From: Maricaulis salignorans
GTDB lineage: Bacteria; Pseudomonadota; Alphaproteobacteria; Caulobacterales; Aquidulcibacteraceae
Direction of reading: 5' to 3'
DNA length: 64,000 bases
Assembly: GCA_945891505.1 (NCBI GenBank)
Contig: CAMDDL010000003.1
Coordinates: 98,452-162,451, forward strand
Shown here: piece after piece, positions 7,975-17,281 of the stretch
How the letters are laid out: every line of letters begins with the position of its first letter
Position numbering within the stretch: position 1 is the stretch's first letter
Notes under the pieces: model-generated
The model's input: only the letters and a program-made list of their open reading frames with translations
What the model was told of the DNA's origin: nothing
The model's database searches: none
Made by a program: the position numbers and the translations under genes

Positions 7975-9264
7975 ATGGCGAATGTGGTGGTTGTCGGTGC
8001 CCAATGGGGCGACGAAGGCAAAGGCAAGATTGTTGATTGGTTGAGCGACCGCGCCGATGTGGTGGTCCGCTTCCAAGGCGGTCACAATGCCGGCCATACA
8101 TTGGTCGTGGGCGACAAGGTCTATAAGCTCTCGCTGCTGCCCTCAGGCGTTGTCCAAGGGAAATTGTCGGTGATCGGCAATGGCGTTGTGGTAGACCCCC
8201 ATGCGCTCTTAGATGAAATCAAACGCGTAAGCGACCAAGGCGTGGTGATTGACCCGTCAATCCTGATCTTGGCCGACAATGCCACTCTGATCTTAGCGTT
8301 GCACCGCGACTTAGATGGTGCACGTGAAGCACAAGCCGGTGCTGGCAAGATTGGCACCACCGGTCGCGGTATTGGACCAGCTTATGAAGATAAAGTCGGC
8401 CGTCGCGCCATTCGAGTTGCCGACTTGGCCGACCCCGATGCGTTGGACGCCAAGATCGACCGCTTGTTGGCGCATCATACGGCCCTGCGCAAAGGCCTCG
8501 ACCTACCAGAACTCGATGGCGCTGCTATTAAAGCCGAACTCACCAGCCTCGCCCCACAAATCCTGCCCTATGCTCAGCCTGTCTGGAAGGTGCTGGAAGA
8601 GACCCGCCGCCGGGGCCGCCGTATCCTGTTTGAGGGCGCACAAGGCACGCTGCTCGACATTGACCATGGCACCTATCCCTATGTCACATCCTCCAACACG
8701 GTTTCAGGCCAAGCCTCAGCAGGTACCGGCATGGGCCCGAATTCACTGGGATATGTGTTGGGCATTTGCAAAGCCTATACGACGCGGGTTGGCGAAGGCC
8801 CCTTCCCGACTGAATTGTTCGACGAGGTGGGCAAGCGCATCGGCGAGCGTGGGCATGAGTTTGGCACCGTGACAGGGCGTCCGCGCCGCTGTGGCTGGTT
8901 TGACGCCGTATTGGTGCGCCAAGCGGCCATCGTCGGCGGCATTAGCGGCCTCGCTCTGACCAAGCTGGATGTGCTCGACGGCTTTGAGCAACTCAAAGTC
9001 TGCGTTGGCTATCGGATTGGCGACCGCGCCTTGGATTGGTTCCCGGCTGGCCTGAAAGATCAAGCCAGTGTTGAGCCGATCTTTGAGTATTTCGACGGCT
9101 GGCAAGAAACCACACGCGGCGCGCGCTCGTGGAAGGACCTGCCTGCGAATGCGATCAAATATGTGCGACGCATCGAAGAATTGGTGACCCGGCCCGTCGC
9201 CCTCCTCTCCACCAGCCCAGAGCGGGACGACACAATCTTGGTGCGTGATCCATTTGAGGGGTAA
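7975..9264 (+). CDS. purA: Adenylosuccinate synthetase
   Basis: PurA joins IMP and aspartate using GTP to give adenylosuccinate, the first committed step to AMP. The 429-residue protein begins with [14 protein letters not shown] containing catalytic Asp13, followed by GGHNAGHT with His41. The [18 protein letters not shown] loop, [13 protein letters not shown] and the C-terminal [11 protein letters not shown] are all intact. Length and motif spacing are those of the bacterial enzyme. It shares direction with dapF upstream and with a small membrane protein that begins 6 bp downstream. Confidence 0.98.
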   Translation: MANVVVVGAQWGDEGKGKIVDWLSDRADVVVRFQGGHNAGHTLVVGDKVYKLSLLPSGVVQGKLSVIGNGVVVDPHALLDEIKRVSDQGVVIDPSILILADNATLILALHRDLDGAREAQAGAGKIGTTGRGIGPAYEDKVGRRAIRVADLADPDALDAKIDRLLAHHTALRKGLDLPELDGAAIKAELTSLAPQILPYAQPVWKVLEETRRRGRRILFEGAQGTLLDIDHGTYPYVTSSNTVSGQASAGTGMGPNSLGYVLGICKAYTTRVGEGPFPTELFDEVGKRIGERGHEFGTVTGRPRRCGWFDAVLVRQAAIVGGISGLALTKLDVLDGFEQLKVCVGYRIGDRALDWFPAGLKDQASVEPIFEYFDGWQETTRGARSWKDLPANAIKYVRRIEELVTRPVALLSTSPERDDTILVRDPFEG

Positions 9265-9270
9265 GGGCTG

Positions 9271-9492
9271 ATGGACCAAAAGCCACTGCCCCCGGATGCT
9301 GAAAACGCCCCCAACCCAGACCGGGATGACGAGGACATTGATGAAGCCCCGCGCGAGCTAACACCCGAAGAACAGGCCTTGCATCAGGAAAATATGGCCA
9401 AGCTCGGCCGGATTATGCGGGCCTATGGCATTTTGAAATTTGGCGTCACTGCGCTGTTAGTCGTAATCGTAATCAAGTTTTTCGGGCGCTGA
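9271..9492 (+). CDS. Small single-pass membrane protein of unknown function
   Basis: A 73-residue protein beginning six bases after the purA stop, so probably on the same transcript. The N-terminal half is acidic and proline-rich (DAENAPNPDRDDEDIDEAP). The C-terminal half has one hydrophobic segment, ILKFGVTALLVVIVIKFFG, ending four residues or fewer from the C-terminus. That layout suggests a tail-anchored inner-membrane protein with its acidic part in the cytoplasm. I do not recognise a family and infer no function. Confidence 0.65.
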   Translation: MDQKPLPPDAENAPNPDRDDEDIDEAPRELTPEEQALHQENMAKLGRIMRAYGILKFGVTALLVVIVIKFFGR

Positions 9493-9495
9493 ACC

Positions 9496-10707
9496 CTAGC
9501 GCCATAGCGCACGGGGGTCGCGCGTGCAGCTTAGCTGGGTCCCACCTACATCCAGCGCCAAACGATTGGCGGTGGGCTCTCCCCAAGCATAGCCTTCGGC
9601 CCGATCATCGCCATCAACCAAGAGATAGAGCGTCAGCGAAGGTCGGTTCTGGCCAATCGGCCATTCCACATTGCGTAGCCGGAGGCGAAGTTTTGCGGGT
9701 GACCCGCCCGCAAACTCAGCGCTCGCCATACCGCCTTGATCATGCACAACAAGGTCGGTCACAATCGCGCGTTCTGCCCCTTTTGCAACGGAAGCCCAGC
9801 ACGAGAAAGTCCTAGCGCGCTTCAACCGGGTTGGCGGCAAATCACTGCCACCAAAGACGCGGACACCGCGCTCGTCAACGCCAACATCGCGCACTTCCCA
9901 CACATTGGCAGAAAGGTCATGCTGTTCGCTGACCGATAGAACCCGTTTGTCGGCATTGGTCACGAGCTTGCAGGTTGCCGGACGGGTCGCGCCACTGAAG
10001 CCTTCGCCGCGCCGGCGCCAAATGATGTCGCAGCCTGCAACTTCGGTAAAGGCTTCTTTTTTCACCTGATCGGGCTTTAGGCCCTCTGCCCCTTCAATTT
10101 GACGCCAAGCCCCTTCCAGTGGTTTGCCGTCTTTGGGCGCAAAGCCTGCGAGGCGCACCGCCCCAAGCTCTTGATCGACGCTTAGGGTCCAAATTCGTTG
10201 GCGGACAACGGGGCCGGCTTCACCGCCCTTTCGGTATTCAACATAGAAGCTAACAGGGCCAAACTCTGGTGCCACGACTGGCTTGACGACCGCATGTAGC
10301 CTTTCATGGCGCAAAGGCAGAGGCACATTGAGCTCGGGCTCAAAAAAGCTCTGCAGCTCATTATCCCAGCGCCCAGCCAAAAGGTCGGCCAAGTCCAACA
10401 CGTCTTTCTCGAGGACTTCCTTCATGGCTGGTGCCAACAGCTTAACCGGCACAGGAACTGGAGGCGGAGATGAAACAGACTTGGCTGGCAGTGTGGCTGA
10501 AAGGTCTGGCAGGCCAGCCTGTTCTGCGATCAATTGGTTGACCATGTCCGTCAGGATGCCCTCAGGCGTCAACTCTGCCGGTAGCGACTGTGCTGTGTTA
10601 GTGGGCTTGGATAAAGCTTGCGCCCAGCCAAAATTTGGGGAGAGGACGGCAAGGCATGCCACAAGGACGGCGGCGTTGTTCTGGTAGTGGCGTGTCGAAA
10701 TCGGCAT
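9496..10707 (-). CDS. Secreted protein with a CpcT/CpeT-like (DUF1001) domain
   Basis: A 403-residue protein with an N-terminal export signal (AAVLVACLAVLSPNFGWAQA). Residues about 105-287 follow the CpcT/CpeT pattern. DLLAGRWDNELQ is at 109-119, SFYVEYRKGG near 153 and VVRQRIWTL near 168. A Gly-Cys at 225-226, FSGATRPATC and a SANVWEVRDVGVDERGVRVFGG ending complete it. In cyanobacteria this fold attaches bilins to phycobiliprotein, but nothing in the window suggests phycobilisomes. About 115 further residues form a beta-rich C-terminal extension with two cysteines. The domain call is fairly firm; the function is unknown. It lies between purA and the large kinase, with no operon partner. Confidence 0.7.
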   Translation of the reverse strand: MPISTRHYQNNAAVLVACLAVLSPNFGWAQALSKPTNTAQSLPAELTPEGILTDMVNQLIAEQAGLPDLSATLPAKSVSSPPPVPVPVKLLAPAMKEVLEKDVLDLADLLAGRWDNELQSFFEPELNVPLPLRHERLHAVVKPVVAPEFGPVSFYVEYRKGGEAGPVVRQRIWTLSVDQELGAVRLAGFAPKDGKPLEGAWRQIEGAEGLKPDQVKKEAFTEVAGCDIIWRRRGEGFSGATRPATCKLVTNADKRVLSVSEQHDLSANVWEVRDVGVDERGVRVFGGSDLPPTRLKRARTFSCWASVAKGAERAIVTDLVVHDQGGMASAEFAGGSPAKLRLRLRNVEWPIGQNRPSLTLYLLVDGDDRAEGYAWGEPTANRLALDVGGTQLSCTRDPRALWR

Positions 10708-10800
10708 GTCCAGTCCCTGTTTTCCCTTATGAGGAGAAGGACTATGTCATGATTTTGTCCGTCTTTGCCAGTCCTTGCTCTGCCATACCTGAAGGTAGGC

Positions 10801-13800
10801 TTAGGACGCTAATGCCCTTGGTAACGTTGGGGCTGCTGGGGCTGCTTGGGCGGTTTGGGCGGTTGGGGCGCTGGTGCTGATTAGGGACGGGGTGGCGCTC
10901 GACGGCGTTGGGGCCAAGAGACGAACAAATTCGCTGGCGACCATAGGCTTGCCAAACAGATAGCCTTGCAACGTATGGACGCCCGCAGCTTTTAGAACAG
11001 CATGCTGCGTAGCCGTCTCGACGCCTTCGGCGACCACTTCGCGGCCCAAGGCCCGGCCGATACTGGAGACAGCTTGGATGATCGCCAAAGCCTCACGCGA
11101 GGTTTTCGGATCAAGATCGAGACTGGTCACAAACTCGCGGTCGATCTTGATCTTGTCAAACGGGAAGCGGTGTAGGGAGGTCAAACTGGAATAACCGACA
11201 CCGAAGTCATCCAGCGCCAGTTTGCAGCCCATGGACTTGATCTGGGCAAACAGTTGTCGCACGCGATCAGGGTCACCCAAGAAGGCCGTTTCCGTCACTT
11301 CCAACACCACACGGGCGGGATTAAAACCGGTCTCGGCAAACAGCTCCTTCAGATCGCCGACAAAATTTTCGTCAATCAATTCAAGTGGTGACACGTTAAG
11401 TGCGATCGGCAGATTGCCCCAATCCGCGGTATCATTAAAAACGGCCTGGCGGACAAAGTGGCCGATGTGCGCAATGAAGCCCGATTTCTCGGCAATTGGA
11501 ATAAAGACGTCTGGGCCAACACGCGCCCGACCGCCGCGATCCCAACGCAGAAGCGCTTCTGCCGACACGACCTGATTGCCGGTGCGGTCGTAGAGCGGCT
11601 GATAGACCATGCTAAGTGCACCGGTTTCCAGATCGGCCTCCAACTCATCGCGCAAGGCTTTTTCGTCTGGCGACAGAATGGCCGTGTTGAACACTTCGAC
11701 GACTGTTGGCTTCACTTCGGCCTTAATCTCGAGTGCTGGTTCCTCAGGTAAGTCAGACTCCATCAGGACAGCGAGACGGTCGAGGGTCATGTGCAAAACC
11801 GCAATGGCACGCTCAATCTCAGACTGCGCAATCGGCGTGTTGTGGATGCGGACCGCAGCCTCAATCGTGCCAGCTAGTTTCGCTATGGCACTTGCACCAA
11901 TGTTAAGGCTCATCGACTTCAGCGAGTGTGCAGCCTTCGCGATACGGTCCCGATCACCGGCGTTTAAGGCCTCTTGCAGTTCGATCAATGTGCTGGGGGC
12001 GTGGTTGCGATACAGGCCAACCACACGCACAAAGAAATCGCGACGGTGTGTCTTCAGATCGCGCAGGAAGGGCAGAATTACGGCTTCGTCAAACAAACCG
12101 CCTTCGGCTGAGCCCCCGGTCGTTTCCGACGCTTCCCACGTTTGATTATCCGAGCGCGCGTCAATCATTTCGAGCGCCTTGGTTGCCAAATGCGCGGGCA
12201 GATTAGCTTTCAGGATTTCACCCAAAGCCACCAGCGTGAACGGCTTGTGCAATACTCCGTCCATCCCGCATTCCGACCAAGCATTTGCAGCCGTACCCAC
12301 GACATGGGCTGTCAGGGCAACTATGGGCATAGGCTTGCGGCCTTCTTTGGCTTCAAGAGCGCGGATGGCGCGCGTGGCTTCATAGCCGTCCATAACAGGC
12401 ATCGAGCCGTCCATAAGCACCAGATCGAAGTCTTTAGTCGCGAGAACGTTCAAGGCATCTTGGCCATCAACGGCCACATCAGCCTTAATTTCAAAGCGCG
12501 ACAGGGCTTCCACCGCGACCTCGCGATTGACCTCACCATCGTCGACGACCAAGACGCGGGCATCAGGAAAGGCCACCGTGATGGCTTGGTTCATCACACC
12601 GCCTTGGCTGAGGGCAAAACTGGTCCCATTACGGAGTGCCAAGATCAAATGGTCAATATCAGCGTGGCGGACGGGGCGTTGCAATGCAGCAATTGCTTGA
12701 CCAGCGCGCACCATGGCATCGGCGGCGGAATCATCGGCGTCGGCAATCAGCACCAGCTTTTTGGGATTAAAGCCGGGTGGCAATTCAGTGCGATTGACTT
12801 TGTCTGCAATCAGCAAGTCCGGCCGCAGAGCATCTGTTTGACCAATCACAGCCCCCGCCGTAGCTAAGCGGCGACTGATCGCCCAAGATTCGACTTGGCC
12901 GTCGACAAAAATCTTGACGCATGAGGGCACGTCGCCCTCTTCCAGCTTGGGCGGGGCAGCTAAGACGCGTGCCTCACCCGTCAAGGCCGGCAAGCGTACA
13001 TGAAAGCTGGTGCCGTGGCCCTGTTTACTGGTCGCGCCAATCTGGCCGCCCATGGCTTCCACCAAGCGCTTGGAGATCGACAAGCCAAGACCTGTGCCAC
13101 CAAAACGGCGAGTGGTGGTTTGGTCTTCTTGGGAGAAGGCTGAAAAGATCCCGGAAATCTTATCTTCAGCAATCCCGATGCCGGTATCCTGCACAATCAA
13201 GCGCCAAAACTGACTATCTGGGTCCGGCTCCAACCGAACAAGCACGTGGCCGGTCTCGGTAAATTTCAAAGCGTTGGAAACGAGGTTTGAGATCACTTGG
13301 CCAAGACGGACGGAATCAGCAGGAATCATCTTGGGGGCTTGTGGGTGAGCCGAAGCGACCAGCTCCAAGCCCTTTTCCCGAGCTTTTGTGTGGAATAGGG
13401 CCAAAACATCATCGACCAAGTCCAGCACATTGATCTCGCAAATCTCCACTTCTAGCTTGCCAGCTTCAATCTTGGAGAAGTCGAGAATATCGTTGATCAC
13501 GGCCAGCAAGCTACGGCCAGATTTCACGATTGTATCGGCATGGCGCTTGGCTTTGGCGGGCAAGGATTCCGCCGCCAACAATTCCGCCATCACCATCACA
13601 CCATTCATTGGCGTACGGATTTCGTGGCTCATGGTCGCCAAAAAGTCTGACTTGGCGGCGTTGGCACGCTCTGCTGAGTCTCGAGCCACCAGATAGTCGC
13701 TCGTCCGCGCAGCCACTTCAGCTTCCAGACCGCGCATATGGGCCTCAATGCGGCGATCCCGCTCACCAATGGCTTCCAACATGGCATTGAAGCCTGTCAC

Positions 13801-14529
13801 CAGCGTGCCGACTTCGTCCGTGGTGGTTGCCTCCACCCGTTGCGAAAAATCGCCTTTCTCACCAATTGCGGCCACTGACTTGGTCAGATCGGTCAAGGGC
13901 TCGGTCAACGCGCGTTGAATGCGACGAGAAATCCCCAACGACATCAGGAGGGCCAAAAAGGCGATCCCCAACACGCTGCCAATGGAACGCAGCAAGGGTG
14001 CCAAGAAGTCGTTAGCCATATGGACCACGACGACGCGCCCGAGAACCCTACCGCCCAACTCAATCGGCGAGACGACTTCCACCGATTTGGTGGTGATCAG
14101 CGCCAGAAGGTTTGGATCGGCGCTTTCACTGTCCAAGCGCACGTCGTTGCGCAGGCGGGTACCAGAGCCGTTTTCAGCCAAGGACATGCCATTAGCAAGT
14201 TCGACCCGGGCATAGACGATCCCTGGGCTGCGCGAGATCGCACGAATAGCGATAAAGGCGCGTTGGCGATCTTCGTCATCTGCTGCTTCCGCCGCACTGC
14301 TGGCCAAAACTTGCGCTGCCGTCCGCATCTCAGACCAGCGCGCCTCTGCATGGCGCGTCATATCCTGATAGGCGAAAATCATAGTGACCGGCACAACCGA
14401 GAAAATCACCGAACCGAGCACAAGCGCCGCCAACCGGGACCGGATGGAGCTTGGCTTTTTGGCCTTTTGGACTTTCTGTTTAGGAGGCTTCGTCTGAGAT
14501 TTCACCTGATCAAACCTAGGGGCTAGCAT
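10801..14529 (-). CDS. Hybrid sensor histidine kinase with REC, Hpt and EAL domains
   Basis: A 1242-residue membrane-bound signalling protein. It has TM1 near residue 35, a periplasmic sensor region of about 120 residues, TM2 near 180, HAMP and a coiled coil. HisKA carries His302 in MSHEIRTPMNG and is followed by HATPase_c (DTGIGI, GGTGLGLSI). A REC domain has Asp707 in LMDGSMPVMDG, and an Hpt domain has His868 in AAHSLKSMS. The C-terminal EAL domain (about 965-1205) starts with EALLRW and keeps the DDFGVGYSS, KIDREFV and AEGVET residues, so it should hydrolyse c-di-GMP. One chain thus holds a complete phosphorelay and its output. ATG 14529 follows AGGAAG; an upstream start at 14607 is possible. 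A REC-kinase gene diverges from it. Confidence 0.9.
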   Translation of the reverse strand: MLAPRFDQVKSQTKPPKQKVQKAKKPSSIRSRLAALVLGSVIFSVVPVTMIFAYQDMTRHAEARWSEMRTAAQVLASSAAEAADDEDRQRAFIAIRAISRSPGIVYARVELANGMSLAENGSGTRLRNDVRLDSESADPNLLALITTKSVEVVSPIELGGRVLGRVVVVHMANDFLAPLLRSIGSVLGIAFLALLMSLGISRRIQRALTEPLTDLTKSVAAIGEKGDFSQRVEATTTDEVGTLVTGFNAMLEAIGERDRRIEAHMRGLEAEVAARTSDYLVARDSAERANAAKSDFLATMSHEIRTPMNGVMVMAELLAAESLPAKAKRHADTIVKSGRSLLAVINDILDFSKIEAGKLEVEICEINVLDLVDDVLALFHTKAREKGLELVASAHPQAPKMIPADSVRLGQVISNLVSNALKFTETGHVLVRLEPDPDSQFWRLIVQDTGIGIAEDKISGIFSAFSQEDQTTTRRFGGTGLGLSISKRLVEAMGGQIGATSKQGHGTSFHVRLPALTGEARVLAAPPKLEEGDVPSCVKIFVDGQVESWAISRRLATAGAVIGQTDALRPDLLIADKVNRTELPPGFNPKKLVLIADADDSAADAMVRAGQAIAALQRPVRHADIDHLILALRNGTSFALSQGGVMNQAITVAFPDARVLVVDDGEVNREVAVEALSRFEIKADVAVDGQDALNVLATKDFDLVLMDGSMPVMDGYEATRAIRALEAKEGRKPMPIVALTAHVVGTAANAWSECGMDGVLHKPFTLVALGEILKANLPAHLATKALEMIDARSDNQTWEASETTGGSAEGGLFDEAVILPFLRDLKTHRRDFFVRVVGLYRNHAPSTLIELQEALNAGDRDRIAKAAHSLKSMSLNIGASAIAKLAGTIEAAVRIHNTPIAQSEIERAIAVLHMTLDRLAVLMESDLPEEPALEIKAEVKPTVVEVFNTAILSPDEKALRDELEADLETGALSMVYQPLYDRTGNQVVSAEALLRWDRGGRARVGPDVFIPIAEKSGFIAHIGHFVRQAVFNDTADWGNLPIALNVSPLELIDENFVGDLKELFAETGFNPARVVLEVTETAFLGDPDRVRQLFAQIKSMGCKLALDDFGVGYSSLTSLHRFPFDKIKIDREFVTSLDLDPKTSREALAIIQAVSSIGRALGREVVAEGVETATQHAVLKAAGVHTLQGYLFGKPMVASEFVRLLAPTPSSATPSLISTSAPTAQTAQAAPAAPTLPRALAS

Positions 14530-14555
14530 CGGACTTCCTAAGTAGCGCGGACACA

Positions 14556-14570
14556 TTAAGTGCGGGTTAA
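14556..14570. promoter_or_regulatory. Candidate CtrA-type box upstream of the hybrid kinase
   Basis: TTAA-GTGCGGG-TTAA is an exact match to the TTAA-N7-TTAA consensus bound by the cell-cycle regulator CtrA in Caulobacterales. It lies 27 bp upstream of the hybrid kinase start, in the divergent region shared with the REC-kinase gene at 14767. Binding is inferred from the consensus alone. Confidence 0.4.
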
Positions 14571-14766
14571 ACCAACAGAATTTGGCCGTTGCTGAACGTA
14601 AGGGCATAGCTGCTTCACGTATGGTTAGTTTGACGAGCGGTTAACCGATTTAAGCTATAAACTGCTGGCAACAGGAGTCTAACAGACGTGCTCAAAGCCG
14701 TTTTAATCCATCATTACAGGCAAGCTGAAATCGCGTTTGTCCGCCGTTTTGACAAGGTCGCACCCT

Positions 14767-15903
14767 ATGAGTGACTTTGGCACAGTGGCGGCATCGCAAT
14801 TTGTAGCGACGGATAATGCGCGGATTTTGGTGGTCGACGACGATCCAATCCTGCGGGAGTTTGCGGGCGTTTATTTGTCTAGCCCGACGATGGAAGTTGA
14901 AGTCGCAGAAGATGGCCACGCCGCTTTGGAGCGCCTGAAGCAAGGTGGGATCGACATTGCCTTAGTCGATCTGGAAATGCCCATCATGGATGGGTTTGAA
15001 CTGATCGCTGCCGTGCGCGCCGAACCCAGCCTCGAGGACTTGCCCATTGTGGTCATCACAGGCCGCGAAGACATGGAAGCAATCGACCGTGCTTATGGCA
15101 CAGGGGCGACCTCGTTTGCGATCAAGCCGCTGAACTGGCGCTTGGTCAGCCACCAATTGTCCTATGTGCTGCGCAATAGCCGCGCCAATGCTAAACAGCG
15201 CCAAGGACGCCGCTTAGCAGAACAAGCCGATGGCTTGAAAACCAACATCCTGCGCCTAATGCGGCACGAATTTAATACGCCCTTCAATGTCATCCTAGGC
15301 TTTGGTAAGCTCATTGAGGGCCATAGCGACAATTTAGCCATTCAAGGACATGCCCGCCAGATTCTGAACGCCGCTGAGAAATTCAAGCGAATGCATGATC
15401 AATTGATGGAATCCGCCCGCATTCTCTCTGGCGATATTGAGGTCACCAAAAAGGTGTTCTCAGTTGCCGATTTGATTAAAGCCGCAGCGCGTGAAGCCCT
15501 CCGCGCGGGTGGCAAGTCGACCGATCTGAAACTGGCCGATCGGACTGGCAACTCTGAAATAACTGGCGATTATGATTTGCTGCTGACGGCTTTGCGCAAT
15601 TTGATTGAAAACGCATTTGCCCATGGCCAAGCCCCGATCCATGTGATCGGCCAACGAACAGCCAATGGCCGGGTAGCCATCCGCGTCTCAGATGCGGGTC
15701 AAGGCATGGACCAAACCAGCTTCGCCCTTGCAATCCAGGCCTTTAAGCAAGGCAACAACGTGCTGCAGCGCACAGAAAATGGGCTAGGATTAGGCTTGGC
15801 CACGGCTGTTGGTAGCTTGAAAGCTGTTGGTGGTGAAATACACCTTATCAACGGTGAAGATGTCGGCTTTGTTATTGAGATGGAATTTCCACTCGAATTG
15901 TAA
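14767..15903 (+). CDS. Response regulator-histidine kinase (REC-HisKA-HATPase)
   Basis: A 378-residue soluble protein. An N-terminal receiver domain has ILVVDDDPILREF and the phospho-acceptor Asp in ALVDLEMPIMDG. A histidine-kinase core follows, with LMRHEFNTPFNVILGF (HisKA), LRNLIENAFAHG (N box), SDAGQGMD and GLGLGLATAV (G boxes). It has no membrane segment and no output domain, so it is a cytoplasmic kinase that takes its input through REC. Placement opposite the hybrid kinase suggests one receives phosphate from the other. I choose ATG 14767, with AAGG about 9 nt upstream, over an earlier TTG at 14737. Confidence 0.88.
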   Translation: MSDFGTVAASQFVATDNARILVVDDDPILREFAGVYLSSPTMEVEVAEDGHAALERLKQGGIDIALVDLEMPIMDGFELIAAVRAEPSLEDLPIVVITGREDMEAIDRAYGTGATSFAIKPLNWRLVSHQLSYVLRNSRANAKQRQGRRLAEQADGLKTNILRLMRHEFNTPFNVILGFGKLIEGHSDNLAIQGHARQILNAAEKFKRMHDQLMESARILSGDIEVTKKVFSVADLIKAAAREALRAGGKSTDLKLADRTGNSEITGDYDLLLTALRNLIENAFAHGQAPIHVIGQRTANGRVAIRVSDAGQGMDQTSFALAIQAFKQGNNVLQRTENGLGLGLATAVGSLKAVGGEIHLINGEDVGFVIEMEFPLEL

Positions 15904-16054
15904 TAATTCAGAATTCAATTCTCAATTCTATGAATATAAAAGCATTGTATATTGAATGAATAATTTCGATTAATAAGTGCATCACATGCTTCAATTTAAT
16001 CGACTGTTTAGCTCATTGGCCTACAAACTGCAGACTGTGAGGAGGCGTGCAAGA

Positions 16055-17272
16055 ATGTTCGACCGACTAAATGGCAAGAAATCTCGGCGGGGCAATGTAA
16101 CGCTGATTACTGCTTTGGCGTTGGCACCGTTGAGTTATGCGGTCTTGTGCGGTGTCGAAATTGCCGGGATCGCCCAAAGTAAAGCCAATTTGCAAGCAGC
16201 CGTAGACGCAGGCGCTTTAGCCGGCGCCGGTGAATTGAGCGTGTCCACCCGCGGTGATGACGGCATAAGAAGCACCGCGATTGCCCTCGCTACCAATGCG
16301 GTCAGTGGCATGCCTGACATCACGCAACCAAGTTTCGACGTCGCCATTGATCGCGAAGGTGGCACCGTCAGCGTTACAGCACGAGCGCAGTTTCAATCGA
16401 TGTTTTCAGGCCTCGTGACCGATAAAACACCGCTGGTGGTCAAATCGACGGCAGAAACGTTGAGCAAGACGCCACTTTGTGTGCTCCAAATTGACCAAGC
16501 CGCTGACATTGGCGCAAATGTCATGGATAGTGCCATCATTCGGGCACCTGGCTGTTTGGTTCAGTCGAATTCAGGAATCTCGGTTGTGAATTTGGGGCGC
16601 ATTGAAGCGGGCTCAGTACAAGCGGTAAAAAGCGCAAGCGGCACCATCTCTCCTGCAGCCAGCATTGGTGCTTTGCCGATGGATGACCCCTTTGTCGACT
16701 TGGACTTAACCTCGCCTAATTGTGTCAATGCACTGGAGAATGTGGTCCATGGCGGAAATGCGATGATCAGTCTTCCCGCTGGCGTGCATTGTGAGAATTA
16801 TAAAGTTACCGGCAACGCGACATTGATACTCGAGCCCGGCGAACATTATTTCAAAGGACAATTGGAGTTTAACGGAAACTCTAAATTACGTGGCGATGAT
16901 GTCGCGTTGATCTTTGACCCCGACCGCGCATTCTCATTTGATCAAAAGGCCGATATCGAATTAACCGCGCGCAAGTCGGGCCCACTTGCTGGCTTTTTGA
17001 TTGCCACAGGACGCAACAATACAAAGCGCTTTACGATTTCTTCAAGTAAAGTCCGAGAATTATTGGGCACGATTTATATCCCAGGAAGCGAATTTTACAT
17101 TTCTTCTTCTGGAAACGTGGCCCAAGACTCGGCGTGGAGTGTGATCGTCGCAAAGTCGCTTACTTTGGACAATAACCCGGTCTTGGTGATCAATAACAAC
17201 TATGCAGGGTCGAATGTGCCCGTTCCCGAAGGGGTTGGTCCATCGTCTGGGGTACCCAGACTGGCGCGCTAG
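16055..17272 (+). CDS. TadG-like protein (Flp/Tad pilus-type N-terminus)
   Basis: A 405-residue protein with a short basic N-terminus, RRGNVTLITALALAPLSYAV as a hydrophobic anchor, and the KANLQAAVDAGALAGAG helix typical of TadE/TadG-like proteins. The C-terminal part, from about residue 180, is a glycine- and asparagine-rich beta structure with repeated strand-turn elements, possibly a beta-helix. ATG 16055 is chosen because GAGGAGG lies 9 nt upstream. Upstream in-frame starts at 15977 and 15986 lack one. No other tad gene is nearby, so it may be a stand-alone cell-envelope or adhesion protein. The preceding 150 bp are strikingly AT-rich. Confidence 0.75.
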   Translation: MFDRLNGKKSRRGNVTLITALALAPLSYAVLCGVEIAGIAQSKANLQAAVDAGALAGAGELSVSTRGDDGIRSTAIALATNAVSGMPDITQPSFDVAIDREGGTVSVTARAQFQSMFSGLVTDKTPLVVKSTAETLSKTPLCVLQIDQAADIGANVMDSAIIRAPGCLVQSNSGISVVNLGRIEAGSVQAVKSASGTISPAASIGALPMDDPFVDLDLTSPNCVNALENVVHGGNAMISLPAGVHCENYKVTGNATLILEPGEHYFKGQLEFNGNSKLRGDDVALIFDPDRAFSFDQKADIELTARKSGPLAGFLIATGRNNTKRFTISSSKVRELLGTIYIPGSEFYISSSGNVAQDSAWSVIVAKSLTLDNNPVLVINNNYAGSNVPVPEGVGPSSGVPRLAR

Positions 17273-17281
17273 ACCTCGGCG

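Noticed and set aside
13915..14526. 203-codon open frame opposite the hybrid kinase
   Set aside because: Histidine- and arginine-rich composition typical of antisense shadows, and no recognisable domain.
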